A stretch of 64,000 nt of DNA from Streptococcus timonensis (lineage in GTDB: Bacteria; Bacillota; Bacilli; Lactobacillales; Streptococcaceae): contig NZ_FMIX01000004.1 in NCBI RefSeq assembly GCF_900095845.1, positions 1,185,501-1,249,500 on the forward strand, given 5' to 3'. Positions 22,953 through 32,340 of this stretch are shown here, piece after piece. The notes under the pieces are model-generated. The model saw nothing but the letters and a program-made list of their open reading frames with translations. It did not search any database and was not told the DNA's origin. The translations under genes and the position numbers were made by a program. How positions within the stretch are numbered: the stretch's first letter is position 1; every line of letters starts with the position of its first letter.

Positions 22953-23665
22953 AGTTTAACCCCCCAATTTGGCACGGCTGTCATGGTAAAATTACCAGTC
23001 CATGAAATCCTATTGTTTCCAACATCAAAAAGAGGCATTCTGTGCTTGCCGTTCCTTGTGATTTTATCCCAGGCTGACAGATTGCCACTATATACTAGAT
23101 GTTTTTGCATATCTATTATGAGCTCATTTTGGACGCTCTCAAGTGATAACTGGTAGCCGTTGATGGTCAAAATACCATTACCATTACCTCTAATCTTAAT
23201 TAGTGGCTTAGATTGTACGTTCCCAAGATTTTTAAGTGTCATCCCGTTTGTCAAAGGGATTTCATTGCGTCCAGTTTTTAAGAATTTGATAGGGTGAATT
23301 AAAAAGTCTAATTTCACCTCACCAAAATTCCTAAGTAATTCCTTAACGTTAAATGACTCAATAAAAGTAGCAAGATAGATATAATCAGGATCCCATGAGA
23401 GCTCCAACTCTTTCCATCCCTTGACATTGAGCCAGTCACTTATAGCTACCTCTGATGTAGATAATCTCTCAACCGTGCTGATTTTCATAGGAAACTCACG
23501 CTTGACAGGTTTAAGCCTTTGATTATCTTTCAAAAGCACCCCATCACGACCTGGCACCTCAATAGTCTCAACATCATAGGAGGTAGAGCTAAACTCAATA
23601 TCATTTATAATTTTTAACCCAAAATCACTAGATTTCTTGCCATCAAATTTAATAAATGTGCTCAT
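22949..23665 (-). CDS. Distal tail protein (Dit)
   Basis: This 238-aa protein starts with the siphophage Dit pattern (FIKFDGKKSSDFGLKI, then VPGRDGVLL) and continues to a galectin-like C-terminal half. It forms the hexamer that joins tail tube and tip. Coupled to both neighbours by overlaps. Confidence 0.85.
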   Translation of the reverse strand: MSTFIKFDGKKSSDFGLKIINDIEFSSTSYDVETIEVPGRDGVLLKDNQRLKPVKREFPMKISTVERLSTSEVAISDWLNVKGWKELELSWDPDYIYLATFIESFNVKELLRNFGEVKLDFLIHPIKFLKTGRNEIPLTNGMTLKNLGNVQSKPLIKIRGNGNGILTINGYQLSLESVQNELIIDMQKHLVYSGNLSAWDKITRNGKHRMPLFDVGNNRISWTGNFTMTAVPNWGVKL

Positions 23666-26600
23666 TAAGCACCTCCTAATCGTTCCTGTTCTCTATTTGT
23701 GTACCATGCCATCTCTTTCATGAGACGTTGTATGTCACGTTTCTCACTCTCATCTACCTTGTTACCCTGGTAGTTAAAAGTATACTGGTTGTTAATTTCT
23801 GCATTAGAGCCTGACTCAGCTTTTTCAGCTTTAACCTGAGAGGCTCCTAGAGTCATTTTTAATGACTGGCTTAATGTGTTGTTGCCAAGTCCAAGCAAGT
23901 CCTCAGCACCAAATTTAAAGGCTGACATCTCTTTTTGGACATAGGCCAAGCTATCAGTAACATCTGAGGTATTTTTTTCAATACCTACAGCAATACCTTG
24001 AGCAATGTAGCGCCCTACATTATCTCTAAACAGTCTTGATGGTGAGTGTATCCTAGCCTTAGCTCTTGCAGCTCTTTCAGCTTGAGCGACAAGGGCATTA
24101 GCTGCAGCTGTTACAGTCCATAAAGCAGAATAGAGACCATTTGCTAGACCTTGGCCAATCATTGAGCCTACGTATTGCATGGTAGATACACCTCTCATCC
24201 CTGCTGATTGGATTGAGTTGACCATTGATGACATTGCTGATGTAGCTGAGCCAATTCCTGAGCGTATTCCGTTTGTAATACCGGTTGAAACTCCACGCCC
24301 TGCCTGTTGACCAGCTTGAGTCATTTGACTTGCTGATTGTCTTACCACGTTTGTCATCTGTTGCATGCTTGAGCTCATTTGTGAGACAGCTTGTGTCATT
24401 GCTGATCTAATTACTGAATTAAGCTGAGACATAGCTGACACAGCAGAGCTAGAGATGTTAGCAAAACTAGAGGCCACTGTAGGGGCTGATGTCGCTAATT
24501 GCATGATAGATGTGTTAGCTGTCATGGCTGAGGCTGAAATAGCTGAGAATAGGCTAGGAATTGTGCCTAGCACCCCACCTAGTGAGCTGATAACTCCAGT
24601 CACTGCAGAAAATCCTGATGTCATTGCTGATGTAGCTGACATAGTAGCCACTAAGGCACTTGATAAACCAACAAGGGCACTTTGTAAGACAGCAATGCCT
24701 GAAACAGCACCAGACAAGCCACTAAATGAGGCCACTGCTGATGTAGCAAATGTGCTCATGGCTGTTCCTGCAGCTGTCAAAGCGCTTGGTAATTGGTTAA
24801 TACTTGTGCTTAATGTACTCAATGCTGTTGGTAGGCCTTGCATAGCTACGCTTGCCACTTGTGCTGATGTAGCAATCATCATTAGGCCTGTTCCTGCTTG
24901 TTGCAATCCTGATCCTGCTGTAGCGATACCTGAGTTAGCAATAGCTGCCAAACCTACGGCTGTTGCTCCCAAAGTTCCAACTAAATCCCCTAGATTAAGG
25001 TCTACTAGCATTTTTATACCTTGCGCCATCAACTTCACGCCTGCTCCAGCATTTTTAGCAGCATTACCCATGCTCTCAAAAATACCAGCAACACCATCAA
25101 GCACACTCCTAATAACTGAGCCAAATGACTCTACTACGCCCTTAGCGCTATCCAGGATAGACTTAACTTGCTCACCAAAGGTCTTAATCAAATTGGTCAA
25201 ACTATCAATAATAGGGCTAATTTGATTGACAAGGTTATTAAATGACTCAATAAGTGACTGGATAATAGGAGCTGTTGATGTTACCATCTCATTAATCGCT
25301 GGCACAAATGGAGCGACTGCTTGGACGATTTGGACAACTGCCTCAGTGACAATACTAACTACTTGGACAAAAGTATCTGAAATAATCCCAACTATAGGGG
25401 TTATGGCTGTAGCTACCTGAGCAATGCCTGAGCTGATAGATGTTACTACCTGGCTAATAGCTGAGCCTAGTGCTGTGATCACTGGCGCTAACCCACTAAA
25501 TGAGCTGATGATAGAGCTGATTGCTGCTCCCACAGCTAAAACAAGCGGGGTCAACATAGCAAATGATGAGGCTACGGTAGGGAGTACAGGTGCTACAATT
25601 ACAAGAGCTTGAGCTAATCCTTGTATAGCCATGTTAAGGATAGTACCTATGGCTGTACCTACGCTGACCACCACATCACCGATAGCTTGTAGGATAGTTG
25701 CTAGACCTTGGCCTTGAGTTCCCATCAGAGCAAATGCTGCTCCTAGAGCTAAAATTGGCACGGCTAATGCCACAATAGTCACAGGGTTGACCATAGCCAG
25801 AGCCTGACCAATTCCACGAAAAGCAGAGCCTATACCCTCGCCAATTCCTTTAGCCATTGTAGCTACACTCTCTCCTAAACTACGGATGACTGCAACAATT
25901 TGTGAACCTATTGAGGTGACTGTTGATGTGGTGCCACTTAGTGCTGATGTAGCGTTACTCTTAAACAACCCAAAAGGATTGAATGATTTTAAAAAGTTAA
26001 ACGCTTTGAAAGCAACAAGTGCCCCACCAATACCTACTACTAAGCCTCTCCAAATATCTCCACTAATTGACTGAGATAATTTTGAAATCCAGCTAATGAC
26101 TAATGAAATAGCGTTTACTACATGGCCTGCTGCAGCTCCTATAATATCCCAAGGGATGATGTCACCTAATTTTTCGGCAAGGTCTAAAGCTGCAGCTGTG
26201 AAATCCTTGAAAGCACTATAAGCATTCTTAATAGCTCCAGTGTTAGCAAATGCCTCAAGAGCAAATTGAACGCCTGCAGCTAATTCTTGGATGACTACAT
26301 TTACCAAAATCACCCCATTAGCGATACCCTCAACAACATTACTAAATCCATTGCTGTCACTGGTCAACTCCTCAAAAAGAGATTGTACTGTGACCACAAT
26401 ATCTCTGATTGAGTCTGAGATGTAATCAAATACGCCAGCTTTATTAAAAATAGCAAAGAAATTTGAGACCATTTGGCCTGCTTGAGCAAATCCATTTGAT
26501 AAGCCTGAGATAAAACCATCTACATCAATGCTATCCAGTAAGCTCCCTAATTTATCGGCTAAACTATCAAAATTGATTTTGTCCAAAGCGTCTGAAACTG

Positions 26601-27405
26601 CGTTGACTGCCTTGATACCAAATTGATTGAGTTTGTCAAAGGCTGGCATGAGCTTATTAGAGAGGCTTTCTTTTGCCCCGTCTATAGCTTGGTCAACCGT
26701 TTTAAATTCTGTGGCCATTTTTTGGAAAGCGTCTGAGTTCCCTGCTTTGTTCATAGCGTCAAAGAAATCCTCAGTCTTAACTTTCCCATCTTGCACAGCT
26801 TTTACAAGGTCAGCCGTAGACATTCCCATCTCTTTTGCTACTGCAGCCATCCCAGCAGGTGCTTGCTCCATCATGATCTTAAAGTCCATCCAAGCCACTT
26901 TTGGCTTACTTGCCATCTGTGTTGCCTGAGTTGACAATGATTTCATGGCTTGAGCTGGGTTCTCTGCTGAGGCGGCAAGTCCACCAAAGGCCTTAACTAA
27001 GCTACCTACATTTTTAGTACCTACAGCGTCAAGCTGTGAGTAAGTATTAGCCATGTCAGAGGCTGAGTAGATGGTCTTGGTTGCAAAATCTTGCATTTCA
27101 GTTTTTGCTGCCTTGATTTCCTCAGATGAGCGCCCGAATGCTTGGAGGTTCCCCTCAAATGTTTTCCAGGCTTTTTGTGAGCTATTGAGCTCAGAGGCCA
27201 TTTCACGGATACCCCCAGTAACTGCACTGACCCCAGCTGATAAGGCTGAGCCAATCAAATTAGCTCCCAATACAGACTTAAACACAGAGCCTACTTTTTG
27301 CCCTGTACTCTCAAGGCCTCCAAAAAGAGATTTGAGCTTGCTTACTCCAGCTTGAGCACCTGAGCCATCCATGTCAACCTTGATAGTTACTGAACCATCT
27401 GCCAT
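23665..27405 (-). CDS. Tape measure protein
   Basis: This 1246-aa protein sets tail length and probably forms the DNA channel. The N-terminal tape-measure domain (about 75-270, with YSASDMANTYSQLDAVGTK and MEQAPAGMAAVAKEMGMS) is followed by hydrophobic stretches (about 545-570 and 590-680) and a low-complexity Ala/Ser/Met-rich repeat zone (about 830-1100). By the usual 1.5 Angstrom per residue this implies a tail near 185 nm. The large plus-strand frames across it are composition artefacts. Confidence 0.93.
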   Translation of the reverse strand: MADGSVTIKVDMDGSGAQAGVSKLKSLFGGLESTGQKVGSVFKSVLGANLIGSALSAGVSAVTGGIREMASELNSSQKAWKTFEGNLQAFGRSSEEIKAAKTEMQDFATKTIYSASDMANTYSQLDAVGTKNVGSLVKAFGGLAASAENPAQAMKSLSTQATQMASKPKVAWMDFKIMMEQAPAGMAAVAKEMGMSTADLVKAVQDGKVKTEDFFDAMNKAGNSDAFQKMATEFKTVDQAIDGAKESLSNKLMPAFDKLNQFGIKAVNAVSDALDKINFDSLADKLGSLLDSIDVDGFISGLSNGFAQAGQMVSNFFAIFNKAGVFDYISDSIRDIVVTVQSLFEELTSDSNGFSNVVEGIANGVILVNVVIQELAAGVQFALEAFANTGAIKNAYSAFKDFTAAALDLAEKLGDIIPWDIIGAAAGHVVNAISLVISWISKLSQSISGDIWRGLVVGIGGALVAFKAFNFLKSFNPFGLFKSNATSALSGTTSTVTSIGSQIVAVIRSLGESVATMAKGIGEGIGSAFRGIGQALAMVNPVTIVALAVPILALGAAFALMGTQGQGLATILQAIGDVVVSVGTAIGTILNMAIQGLAQALVIVAPVLPTVASSFAMLTPLVLAVGAAISSIISSFSGLAPVITALGSAISQVVTSISSGIAQVATAITPIVGIISDTFVQVVSIVTEAVVQIVQAVAPFVPAINEMVTSTAPIIQSLIESFNNLVNQISPIIDSLTNLIKTFGEQVKSILDSAKGVVESFGSVIRSVLDGVAGIFESMGNAAKNAGAGVKLMAQGIKMLVDLNLGDLVGTLGATAVGLAAIANSGIATAGSGLQQAGTGLMMIATSAQVASVAMQGLPTALSTLSTSINQLPSALTAAGTAMSTFATSAVASFSGLSGAVSGIAVLQSALVGLSSALVATMSATSAMTSGFSAVTGVISSLGGVLGTIPSLFSAISASAMTANTSIMQLATSAPTVASSFANISSSAVSAMSQLNSVIRSAMTQAVSQMSSSMQQMTNVVRQSASQMTQAGQQAGRGVSTGITNGIRSGIGSATSAMSSMVNSIQSAGMRGVSTMQYVGSMIGQGLANGLYSALWTVTAAANALVAQAERAARAKARIHSPSRLFRDNVGRYIAQGIAVGIEKNTSDVTDSLAYVQKEMSAFKFGAEDLLGLGNNTLSQSLKMTLGASQVKAEKAESGSNAEINNQYTFNYQGNKVDESEKRDIQRLMKEMAWYTNREQERLGGA

Positions 27406-27423
27406 TTATTCCCTCCTTTCTAA

Positions 27424-28023
27424 TTAGTAGTCAAAATCTTTAGGTAGAGCGTACTCTTTTTTGAGTTCTTTCATGCTCTCTCTGTACTTCTTACTATCTC
27501 CCTTTTGAGGCTTATAAGCTCTTATCTTGATAACCTCAGAGAATTTTGTATCACTAGGTAAGCCATTTAATAGAGCATTAAATTTTTTCCAGTGCAAACT
27601 ATTCTGAGAGTCAATAAGATCAATGCCGTATGCTTGCATGAATGATGAGTAAATGTACTCAGCGTCATATTTCAAGCTAAATAATCTGGCACTGGTCTCT
27701 GATTGACTCCTAGAGCGTATCTTGCTCTTAATCGGATTGCCTGCTAGGTCTAATACTGGTGCCGTATCTCTAGCTGGAATAAGTCTGATGTGCTCCTCAA
27801 ATACCATCTTAAAGATACCAGTGGCCTCCTCAGGTGTTAGAGCCTGAGTAAAATCAACATCAGTAAAAATCTGTAAAGCAAGATAGGGCTTGTAAATTTC
27901 ATCAATTTCATCATCATTGATAAGCTCAATGACTTTCAAGACCTTGTTAAAAGAGATTTTCATAGGGTACACATCATCACCAAGGACTAACTCATCAGTC
28001 AATTTCCTTGATAAATCTAGCAT
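27424..28023 (-). CDS. Gp15-family tail assembly protein
   Basis: The 199-aa protein matches the Bacteriophage Gp15 pattern (DDVYPMKISFNKVLKVIELIND, and YKPQKGDSKKY near the end). It lies directly before the tape measure, where the second tail chaperone is found. It starts 1 bp after the preceding stop with AGGAG; no frameshift is needed. Confidence 0.75.
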   Translation of the reverse strand: MLDLSRKLTDELVLGDDVYPMKISFNKVLKVIELINDDEIDEIYKPYLALQIFTDVDFTQALTPEEATGIFKMVFEEHIRLIPARDTAPVLDLAGNPIKSKIRSRSQSETSARLFSLKYDAEYIYSSFMQAYGIDLIDSQNSLHWKKFNALLNGLPSDTKFSEVIKIRAYKPQKGDSKKYRESMKELKKEYALPKDFDY

Positions 28024-28024
28024 G

Positions 28025-28384
28025 TTAGTCTCCTAAATATTTCTTGAGAGCGTCTGTGTTGTTACGTTTCTCCCATTCTGAGATGACACCATTGATAGTC
28101 TCAAGTAAGTAGGCCATTGTGTCTACAGTAGACCCATTTGAGAAATCGTAGACCTTTTGATAAGCCTCAGCGTCAAATAATTCTGTCCATGAGTTCTTAA
28201 CCATGTCTTGTAAAGCCTCAAATGCTTTGTTATCTTCTGCATTGGCTACTTTTTCGCCCTCAGTTTTGAGGATTTTGCCAAGTTTTTCCATCTTGTGGAT
28301 ATTTTGGTCATTTCCGATAAATTCAAGAGTGAACTCTCCAAACTCTACAGGGATGACATTATCACGCTTTTTAATTACTACCAT
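28025..28384 (-). CDS. Tail assembly chaperone, 119 aa
   Basis: Acidic helical protein (KRDNVIPVEFGEFTLEFIGND start) between the major tail protein and Gp15. This is the position of the gpG-type chaperone that coats the tape measure; the family is assigned from context. Confidence 0.65.
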   Translation of the reverse strand: MVVIKKRDNVIPVEFGEFTLEFIGNDQNIHKMEKLGKILKTEGEKVANAEDNKAFEALQDMVKNSWTELFDAEAYQKVYDFSNGSTVDTMAYLLETINGVISEWEKRNNTDALKKYLGD

Positions 28385-28414
28385 TATTTCTTTCTCCTAC
28401 TAATTTTTTAATCA

Positions 28415-28445
28415 AAAATAAAAAGGGGAGCATTACCACTCCCCC
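28415..28445 (-). terminator. Terminator after the major tail protein gene
   Basis: GGGGAG/CTCCCC stem, 8-base loop, then TTTTTATTTTT on the minus strand. It probably lets the major tail protein be made in excess over downstream genes. Confidence 0.8.
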
Positions 28446-28453
28446 TAAATACA

Positions 28454-28912
28454 TTATCCGACTACAGCGGACTCCTTAGGTGCTGAGTTCCAGCTAATAG
28501 TACACTCAAAGCTTTCAAACTCAGACGCCTCACCGCCTCCAATTTTAATGCCAGAGGCTGTAGCTACGCCCACATATTGTTTTTTGCCATCAGCGTCAAC
28601 AACTTTAAACCACAATTTACGCCCATCACCGACTTTAAAACGCATGCCAGCAATGATAGCCTGCGCCTCATCCTCTTTGATGTAGTCCCCCTCAAATGAG
28701 AAACCGTATTTTACAGATTTCACTACTGTTTCAGGTGTTCCATCACCATTGTAGTAAGCTGTGTCATCTGTCTCCTCGTCATTCTCAACCTCAGCGGTTG
28801 TCACTCCATCTGCAAGCCATTTCCAAGCGTCACCTGTTGGCTCTGTTGCTGCATTTTCTGCTGACCAAGGCGCCACATAGTGTTTACGCTTGGCGTTTTT
28901 TGATTTTGGCAT
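28454..28912 (-). CDS. Major tail (tube) protein
   Basis: This 152-aa protein is rich in beta and ends ESFECTISWNSAPKESAVVG; the EDEAQAIIAG and WFKVVDADGK segments are typical of Firmicute siphophage tube proteins. Position after the neck genes and a following strong terminator support the call. Confidence 0.8.
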   Translation of the reverse strand: MPKSKNAKRKHYVAPWSAENAATEPTGDAWKWLADGVTTAEVENDEETDDTAYYNGDGTPETVVKSVKYGFSFEGDYIKEDEAQAIIAGMRFKVGDGRKLWFKVVDADGKKQYVGVATASGIKIGGGEASEFESFECTISWNSAPKESAVVG

Positions 28913-29314
28913 TTAATTTCCTCCATTTACTTCAATTTCTGCCGTTACATCTAACATGTAAATATAAAAGCCTTGATCATCACGGTCATTAAGGAATGGC
29001 TGTGAGACTTCAAGGCCTCTGAATTGATATGAGTTATTTTTGCTAGGTAGCTCTAATTCAAAATTAGCAAGTGCATGATTGATAGTCCACAAAATAGAGC
29101 TTGTTCTTTGATGATCAAGTGTCTTGATAGCCACCTCAAAAACAAGGCTAATGTCTTGCTTTCCGTCCATGTACTCTTTTAAAATTTTGCCACCTGGCAA
29201 AGGATATAGGACTAAATCCTCTTTCTCTGATAAGTAGTCAAGTCTACAAGTAAGAGAGAGGTTTAGTGTGTTGATAAAGTCTCTGAGGACTTCGGAAAAA
29301 TCATTGTTATTCAT
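28913..29314 (-). CDS. Minor capsid / tail terminator-type protein
   Basis: The 133-aa protein fits the Minor_capsid_3-like neck family by size, order and the FEVAIKTLDHQRTSSILWTI core. It should cap the tail end that meets the head. It overlaps the preceding gene by 4 bp. Confidence 0.6.
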   Translation of the reverse strand: MNNNDFSEVLRDFINTLNLSLTCRLDYLSEKEDLVLYPLPGGKILKEYMDGKQDISLVFEVAIKTLDHQRTSSILWTINHALANFELELPSKNNSYQFRGLEVSQPFLNDRDDQGFYIYMLDVTAEIEVNGGN

Positions 29315-29673
29315 GCTTTTACTCCCATTGCTTTTATTCCTACTCTCTCCCAGTCTTTAAGGTGGAGCGCTGTAGCTTTCAAGTCCCAGCGCTTTCCAGT
29401 TCCTGGTGTAGTGTATTTTTTGAAATAAAAAACCCTAGCCTTGTTGTAGCTAGAGCCGTAAAATTGGGCTCTGGCATAAGGCCCAGGGTACCTGACCCCA
29501 TCTTTAGTAGCTTGGCCACTTCCACTGAGGTCACCACTTTTTCTAGGAACAAAAGGGCTCATGTCTGTTAGCATTTGGTTAGCTATGGCCAGTTTCCCTT
29601 TTGCTAAGGCTGTTGGAGATACCTTATTTTCAATCCCTTTGAGGTCAATTTTGACAGATACGCTAGTTCCCAT
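29311..29673 (-). CDS. Minor capsid protein 2-like neck protein
   Basis: The 120-aa protein contains MSPFVPRKSGDL and GPYARAQFYG, the pattern of Minor_capsid_2 / HK97 gp10-like neck proteins. The ATG at 29673 overlaps the upstream stop as TAATG; a GTG three codons earlier is possible and is nearer the GAGG. Confidence 0.7.
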   Translation of the reverse strand: MGTSVSVKIDLKGIENKVSPTALAKGKLAIANQMLTDMSPFVPRKSGDLSGSGQATKDGVRYPGPYARAQFYGSSYNKARVFYFKKYTTPGTGKRWDLKATALHLKDWERVGIKAMGVKA

Positions 29674-30014
29674 TAAATGCACTCAACCTCATAACAAAAT
29701 ATTTTCTGTTTATGTGGATAGCTAATAGGTAATATAGCAGTAATTCTATATTCACGCTCACCATCATTGATGATGGCATTTTTAAAGGTATCATCTAAGG
29801 TAATAGGACAATGTTTAGGGTACACAAATAAGGTACTAGGTTTGGACTCTTTACGGCTGTTTTTGGTGCCTTGCACTTGATACTGTCTATCAAATCTGAC
29901 ATGTTTAAGGGTCACTGGGCTCTCTAATATTACTTTTCCCCATCCGTCTTTTTCACCTGTATCTTTTTTGATTGTTACAGTATCAATTAATAAACGCTTA
30001 TCAATCTCTATCAT
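29673..30014 (-). CDS. Minor capsid protein 1-like head closure protein
   Basis: The 113-aa beta-rich protein starts MIEIDKRLLIDTVTIKK and ends YPHKQKIFCYEVECI, the usual shape of head-closure proteins at this place. It overlaps its upstream neighbour by 14 bp. Confidence 0.65.
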   Translation of the reverse strand: MIEIDKRLLIDTVTIKKDTGEKDGWGKVILESPVTLKHVRFDRQYQVQGTKNSRKESKPSTLFVYPKHCPITLDDTFKNAIINDGEREYRITAILPISYPHKQKIFCYEVECI

Positions 30015-30402
30015 ATCCTACCCCTCTATACCCAAAACCAGCTGATTTCAGGATGTTTAGGGCGTCAAGTGATAGATTATACCTAGAGCTTTCAAAGGAT
30101 TGTTTTGAGCCTCCCTGATAGCTTATATGAGTCCTACCTAATATCACTGTTGAGGCTGACTGTCTGTCATCAGCTGTAGTAATACCACTAGCGTCTAAAT
30201 ATGCCACTTGGTAAGCTGTAGCAAGTTTGACAGCTTTCTTTCTAAACTTGATTTCAGTTTCAAAATCAACAAAATCATAAAGATTATTAAGAAAGAGATT
30301 GATAGCCACCTCTGCCCTTGTCAATAATTTTTCAAAGTCATCTACTTCATCAAAACCTAACTCATTAAACTCATCTTGTGTCAAATAAGCTATAGTAATC
30401 AC
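30001..30402 (-). CDS. Head-tail connector (adaptor) protein
   Basis: The 133-aa, mainly helical protein (FEKLLTRAEVAINLFLNNLYDF, then KFRKKAVKLATAYQVAYLD) fits gp6-type connectors that dock under the portal. Assigned from helices and order. Confidence 0.7.
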   Translation of the reverse strand: MITIAYLTQDEFNELGFDEVDDFEKLLTRAEVAINLFLNNLYDFVDFETEIKFRKKAVKLATAYQVAYLDASGITTADDRQSASTVILGRTHISYQGGSKQSFESSRYNLSLDALNILKSAGFGYRGVGYDRD

Positions 30403-30426
30403 CTCCGATAAAAAAAAGAGGTGGTA

Positions 30427-30627
30427 TTACTTACCTGCCTCTTTAGTTTCTTCTTTTTCGTCAACTGGTTCAAAGAATGGGCTCAACTCAGGATGTGACT
30501 GCTTGCCTTGAGCATTTAAGCTCTCAGCTACTTTGACATCAATGTCATACACTACATCCTTGTCATAGCTTTGCTCTTTGCCGTTGACATTAAAAACAAC
30601 ATTACTTGTTGCTTTAAACTGAGCCAT
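30427..30627 (-). CDS. Hypothetical head protein, 66 aa
   Basis: Starts MAQFKATSNVVFNVNGKEQ and ends with an acidic tail (DEKEETKEAGK). It lies between capsid and connector genes. It may be a small decoration or neck protein; no family was recognised. Confidence 0.6.
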   Translation of the reverse strand: MAQFKATSNVVFNVNGKEQSYDKDVVYDIDVKVAESLNAQGKQSHPELSPFFEPVDEKEETKEAGK

Positions 30628-30632
30628 TTGGT

Positions 30633-30773
30633 TTATTCCTCCACTTTATAGCCATTGTTTTCAAAGGCTGATACCATGATAGGATCAGACAGGGTAAATG
30701 ATACCCCATCCTTAGTCAAAGTGACATCAGCTTTAACCTCTACTACTTCCTCTACTGTGTTATCATTAGCCAT
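30633..30773 (-). CDS. Small hypothetical protein, 46 aa
   Basis: Reads MANDNTVEEVVEVKADVTLT... to GYKVEE after GGAGG at 30777. It overlaps nothing but fits tightly between its neighbours. Sequences of this sort (strand-rich, ending in a KVEE) occur next to capsid genes; function unknown. Confidence 0.6.
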   Translation of the reverse strand: MANDNTVEEVVEVKADVTLTKDGVSFTLSDPIMVSAFENNGYKVEE

Positions 30774-30784
30774 TGATTACCTCC

Positions 30785-31609
30785 TTAGGCTGTTTTGTGG
30801 ACATAGATAGCCTTTTTCTTAGCGTCCAATACGAAAGCGTCATAACGGATACGACCCTCAACTAATTTACCGTTGATACCTGGTGGGTTGTCATGGATCT
30901 TGTAATCTTCCAATTTAACAGGTGATGTAGTAGCTGCTGGATGAGCGATAATAAACTCAACACCTGTAGGCATATATGTTGATGGTGTCAATACTACTGG
31001 CATACCGTCAATCATACCCACTTGACCCTTGATAGTGATTTCTTGTCCAAGGTCTGAGTTTTTGATGAATGTGTCATCAAGTTTAATCAACTTGTAGAAT
31101 TTAGGAGATACATGCAAGATACGACCAGCCACAGGGACTAGAGCGTCTGACAATTTAGATTGTCCCTCAAGTACAAGCTCATAAGCGTTAGTTTTATTGA
31201 CTGCGCCTGTTGCAATATGTCCAGTATCAGCACCTGAGGCCATTGCTGATAGACGGTACTTATCAACCTCAGGGATGACTACCTCTGAAATTTGACGAGC
31301 TAGAGCCTTGCCCTCTGCCATGGCTCCATTTGTTCCTTGTAAAGATTTCTTGTCAATCGTGAATGTGAAAGAACGGTCTTTAGAAAGTGTCATAGTTTGG
31401 ACTGAATTTCCAAGCTCGTCAGCTGTACCGTAACGATTTTGACCAGTAGTCTGGTAGTCATTCATTGCTGATGTAGCGACTGTGTAGACCTTGACTGTCT
31501 CAGCGTCAATAAAGTCAAAATCTTGGTTGATAGTGCTAGTAGTAAGAGCCTCTCTTGTAAAGCGCTCATCTACTTTATGACTGAATTTTTCTGCGTAATT
31601 TACTGCCAT
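30785..31609 (-). CDS. Major capsid protein
   Basis: The 274-aa protein forms the HK97-fold shell. The start MAVNYAEKFSHKVDERFT, the middle YRLSAMASGADTGH and the ending GRIRYDAFVLDAKKKAIYVH are characteristic of Firmicute siphophage capsid proteins. No cleaved delta domain is evident; a separate scaffold gene precedes it. Confidence 0.9.
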   Translation of the reverse strand: MAVNYAEKFSHKVDERFTREALTTSTINQDFDFIDAETVKVYTVATSAMNDYQTTGQNRYGTADELGNSVQTMTLSKDRSFTFTIDKKSLQGTNGAMAEGKALARQISEVVIPEVDKYRLSAMASGADTGHIATGAVNKTNAYELVLEGQSKLSDALVPVAGRILHVSPKFYKLIKLDDTFIKNSDLGQEITIKGQVGMIDGMPVVLTPSTYMPTGVEFIIAHPAATTSPVKLEDYKIHDNPPGINGKLVEGRIRYDAFVLDAKKKAIYVHKTA

Positions 31610-31638
31610 TTATATTTTTCCTCTTTTCTTTTTTGGTA

Positions 31639-32217
31639 TTATACGCTATCAAAGCCAGCAAAAAGGGCTTTGTCCTCTGCACTTAGGCCATCATCTGCAT
31701 TACTTGCTGATGGATTACCTGGGACAGAGATATTAGGGTTAGGTTGCTCTTGCACTGTTTGGAAAAGGTAAGGGCTTGACTCTCTGAGTGAGTTGATCGT
31801 GTCCTCAAGCTGAGGTTTGCCATCTTCTCCTAGCTCAATACTGTCTAGGTCAATGAATTTCATCAAATCATCAGAGTTGTATGCACCTACATCTTTCAAA
31901 GCAAGAGCAATAGCATTGGTTTTGGTTACCTGAGCAAGGTTTGCCTCACTATCCAGCTTATACTGCTCAAATTGTGCCTTGAGTTGTTCAAGCTGTTGCT
32001 TGCTTTCCTCACTAGCACCCTCTTTGGCTTGTAAGTCTTGGATAGCTTGAGTCTGTTGCTCAAGTTGTTGCTTTAATGTATCATTTTCAGCTTGTAACTC
32101 AGATTTGGCCTGTGATTTTGCATTCTCAATACCTGCACCGTACGCTTGCATGATATTGTCAATCACTGACTTATCCTCAATACCTGCCTCAACTAACATT
32201 TCACGTTTAAGACTCAT
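31639..32217 (-). CDS. Capsid scaffolding protein (GP20-like)
   Basis: This 192-aa acidic protein has a long coiled coil (residues 30-95, rich in Q/E/K) and a Pro/Asn-rich C-terminal region, the pattern of phage scaffolds of the GP20/DUF4355 type. It guides capsid assembly and leaves before DNA entry. Confidence 0.8.
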   Translation of the reverse strand: MSLKREMLVEAGIEDKSVIDNIMQAYGAGIENAKSQAKSELQAENDTLKQQLEQQTQAIQDLQAKEGASEESKQQLEQLKAQFEQYKLDSEANLAQVTKTNAIALALKDVGAYNSDDLMKFIDLDSIELGEDGKPQLEDTINSLRESSPYLFQTVQEQPNPNISVPGNPSASNADDGLSAEDKALFAGFDSV

Positions 32218-32280
32218 GTCTTAATCCTCCTTTTTACGTCACATGGACAAATTAAGACAGTTTTACGCCATGCTCCAGGG

Positions 32281-32310
32281 CAAAATAAAAGAGCGTCCTT
32301 AGACACTCTT
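32281..32310 (-). terminator. Terminator before the scaffold gene
   Basis: AAGAGTGTC/GACGCTCTT stem with a TTTTATTTT run on the minus strand. It separates the toxin/immunity-like pair from the scaffold and capsid genes and implies a promoter or antitermination for the latter. Confidence 0.75.
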
Positions 32311-32340
32311 ATTTTTTATTTCATGTTTTACATGACAAAA

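Noticed and set aside
24455-25225. 256-aa plus-strand frame
   Set aside because: Antisense to the low-complexity part of the tape measure gene; composition effect, no start signals.
27424-28384. Programmed frameshift joining the two tail chaperone genes
   Set aside because: The second gene has its own ribosome site and ATG one base after the stop; no clear slippery site was needed.
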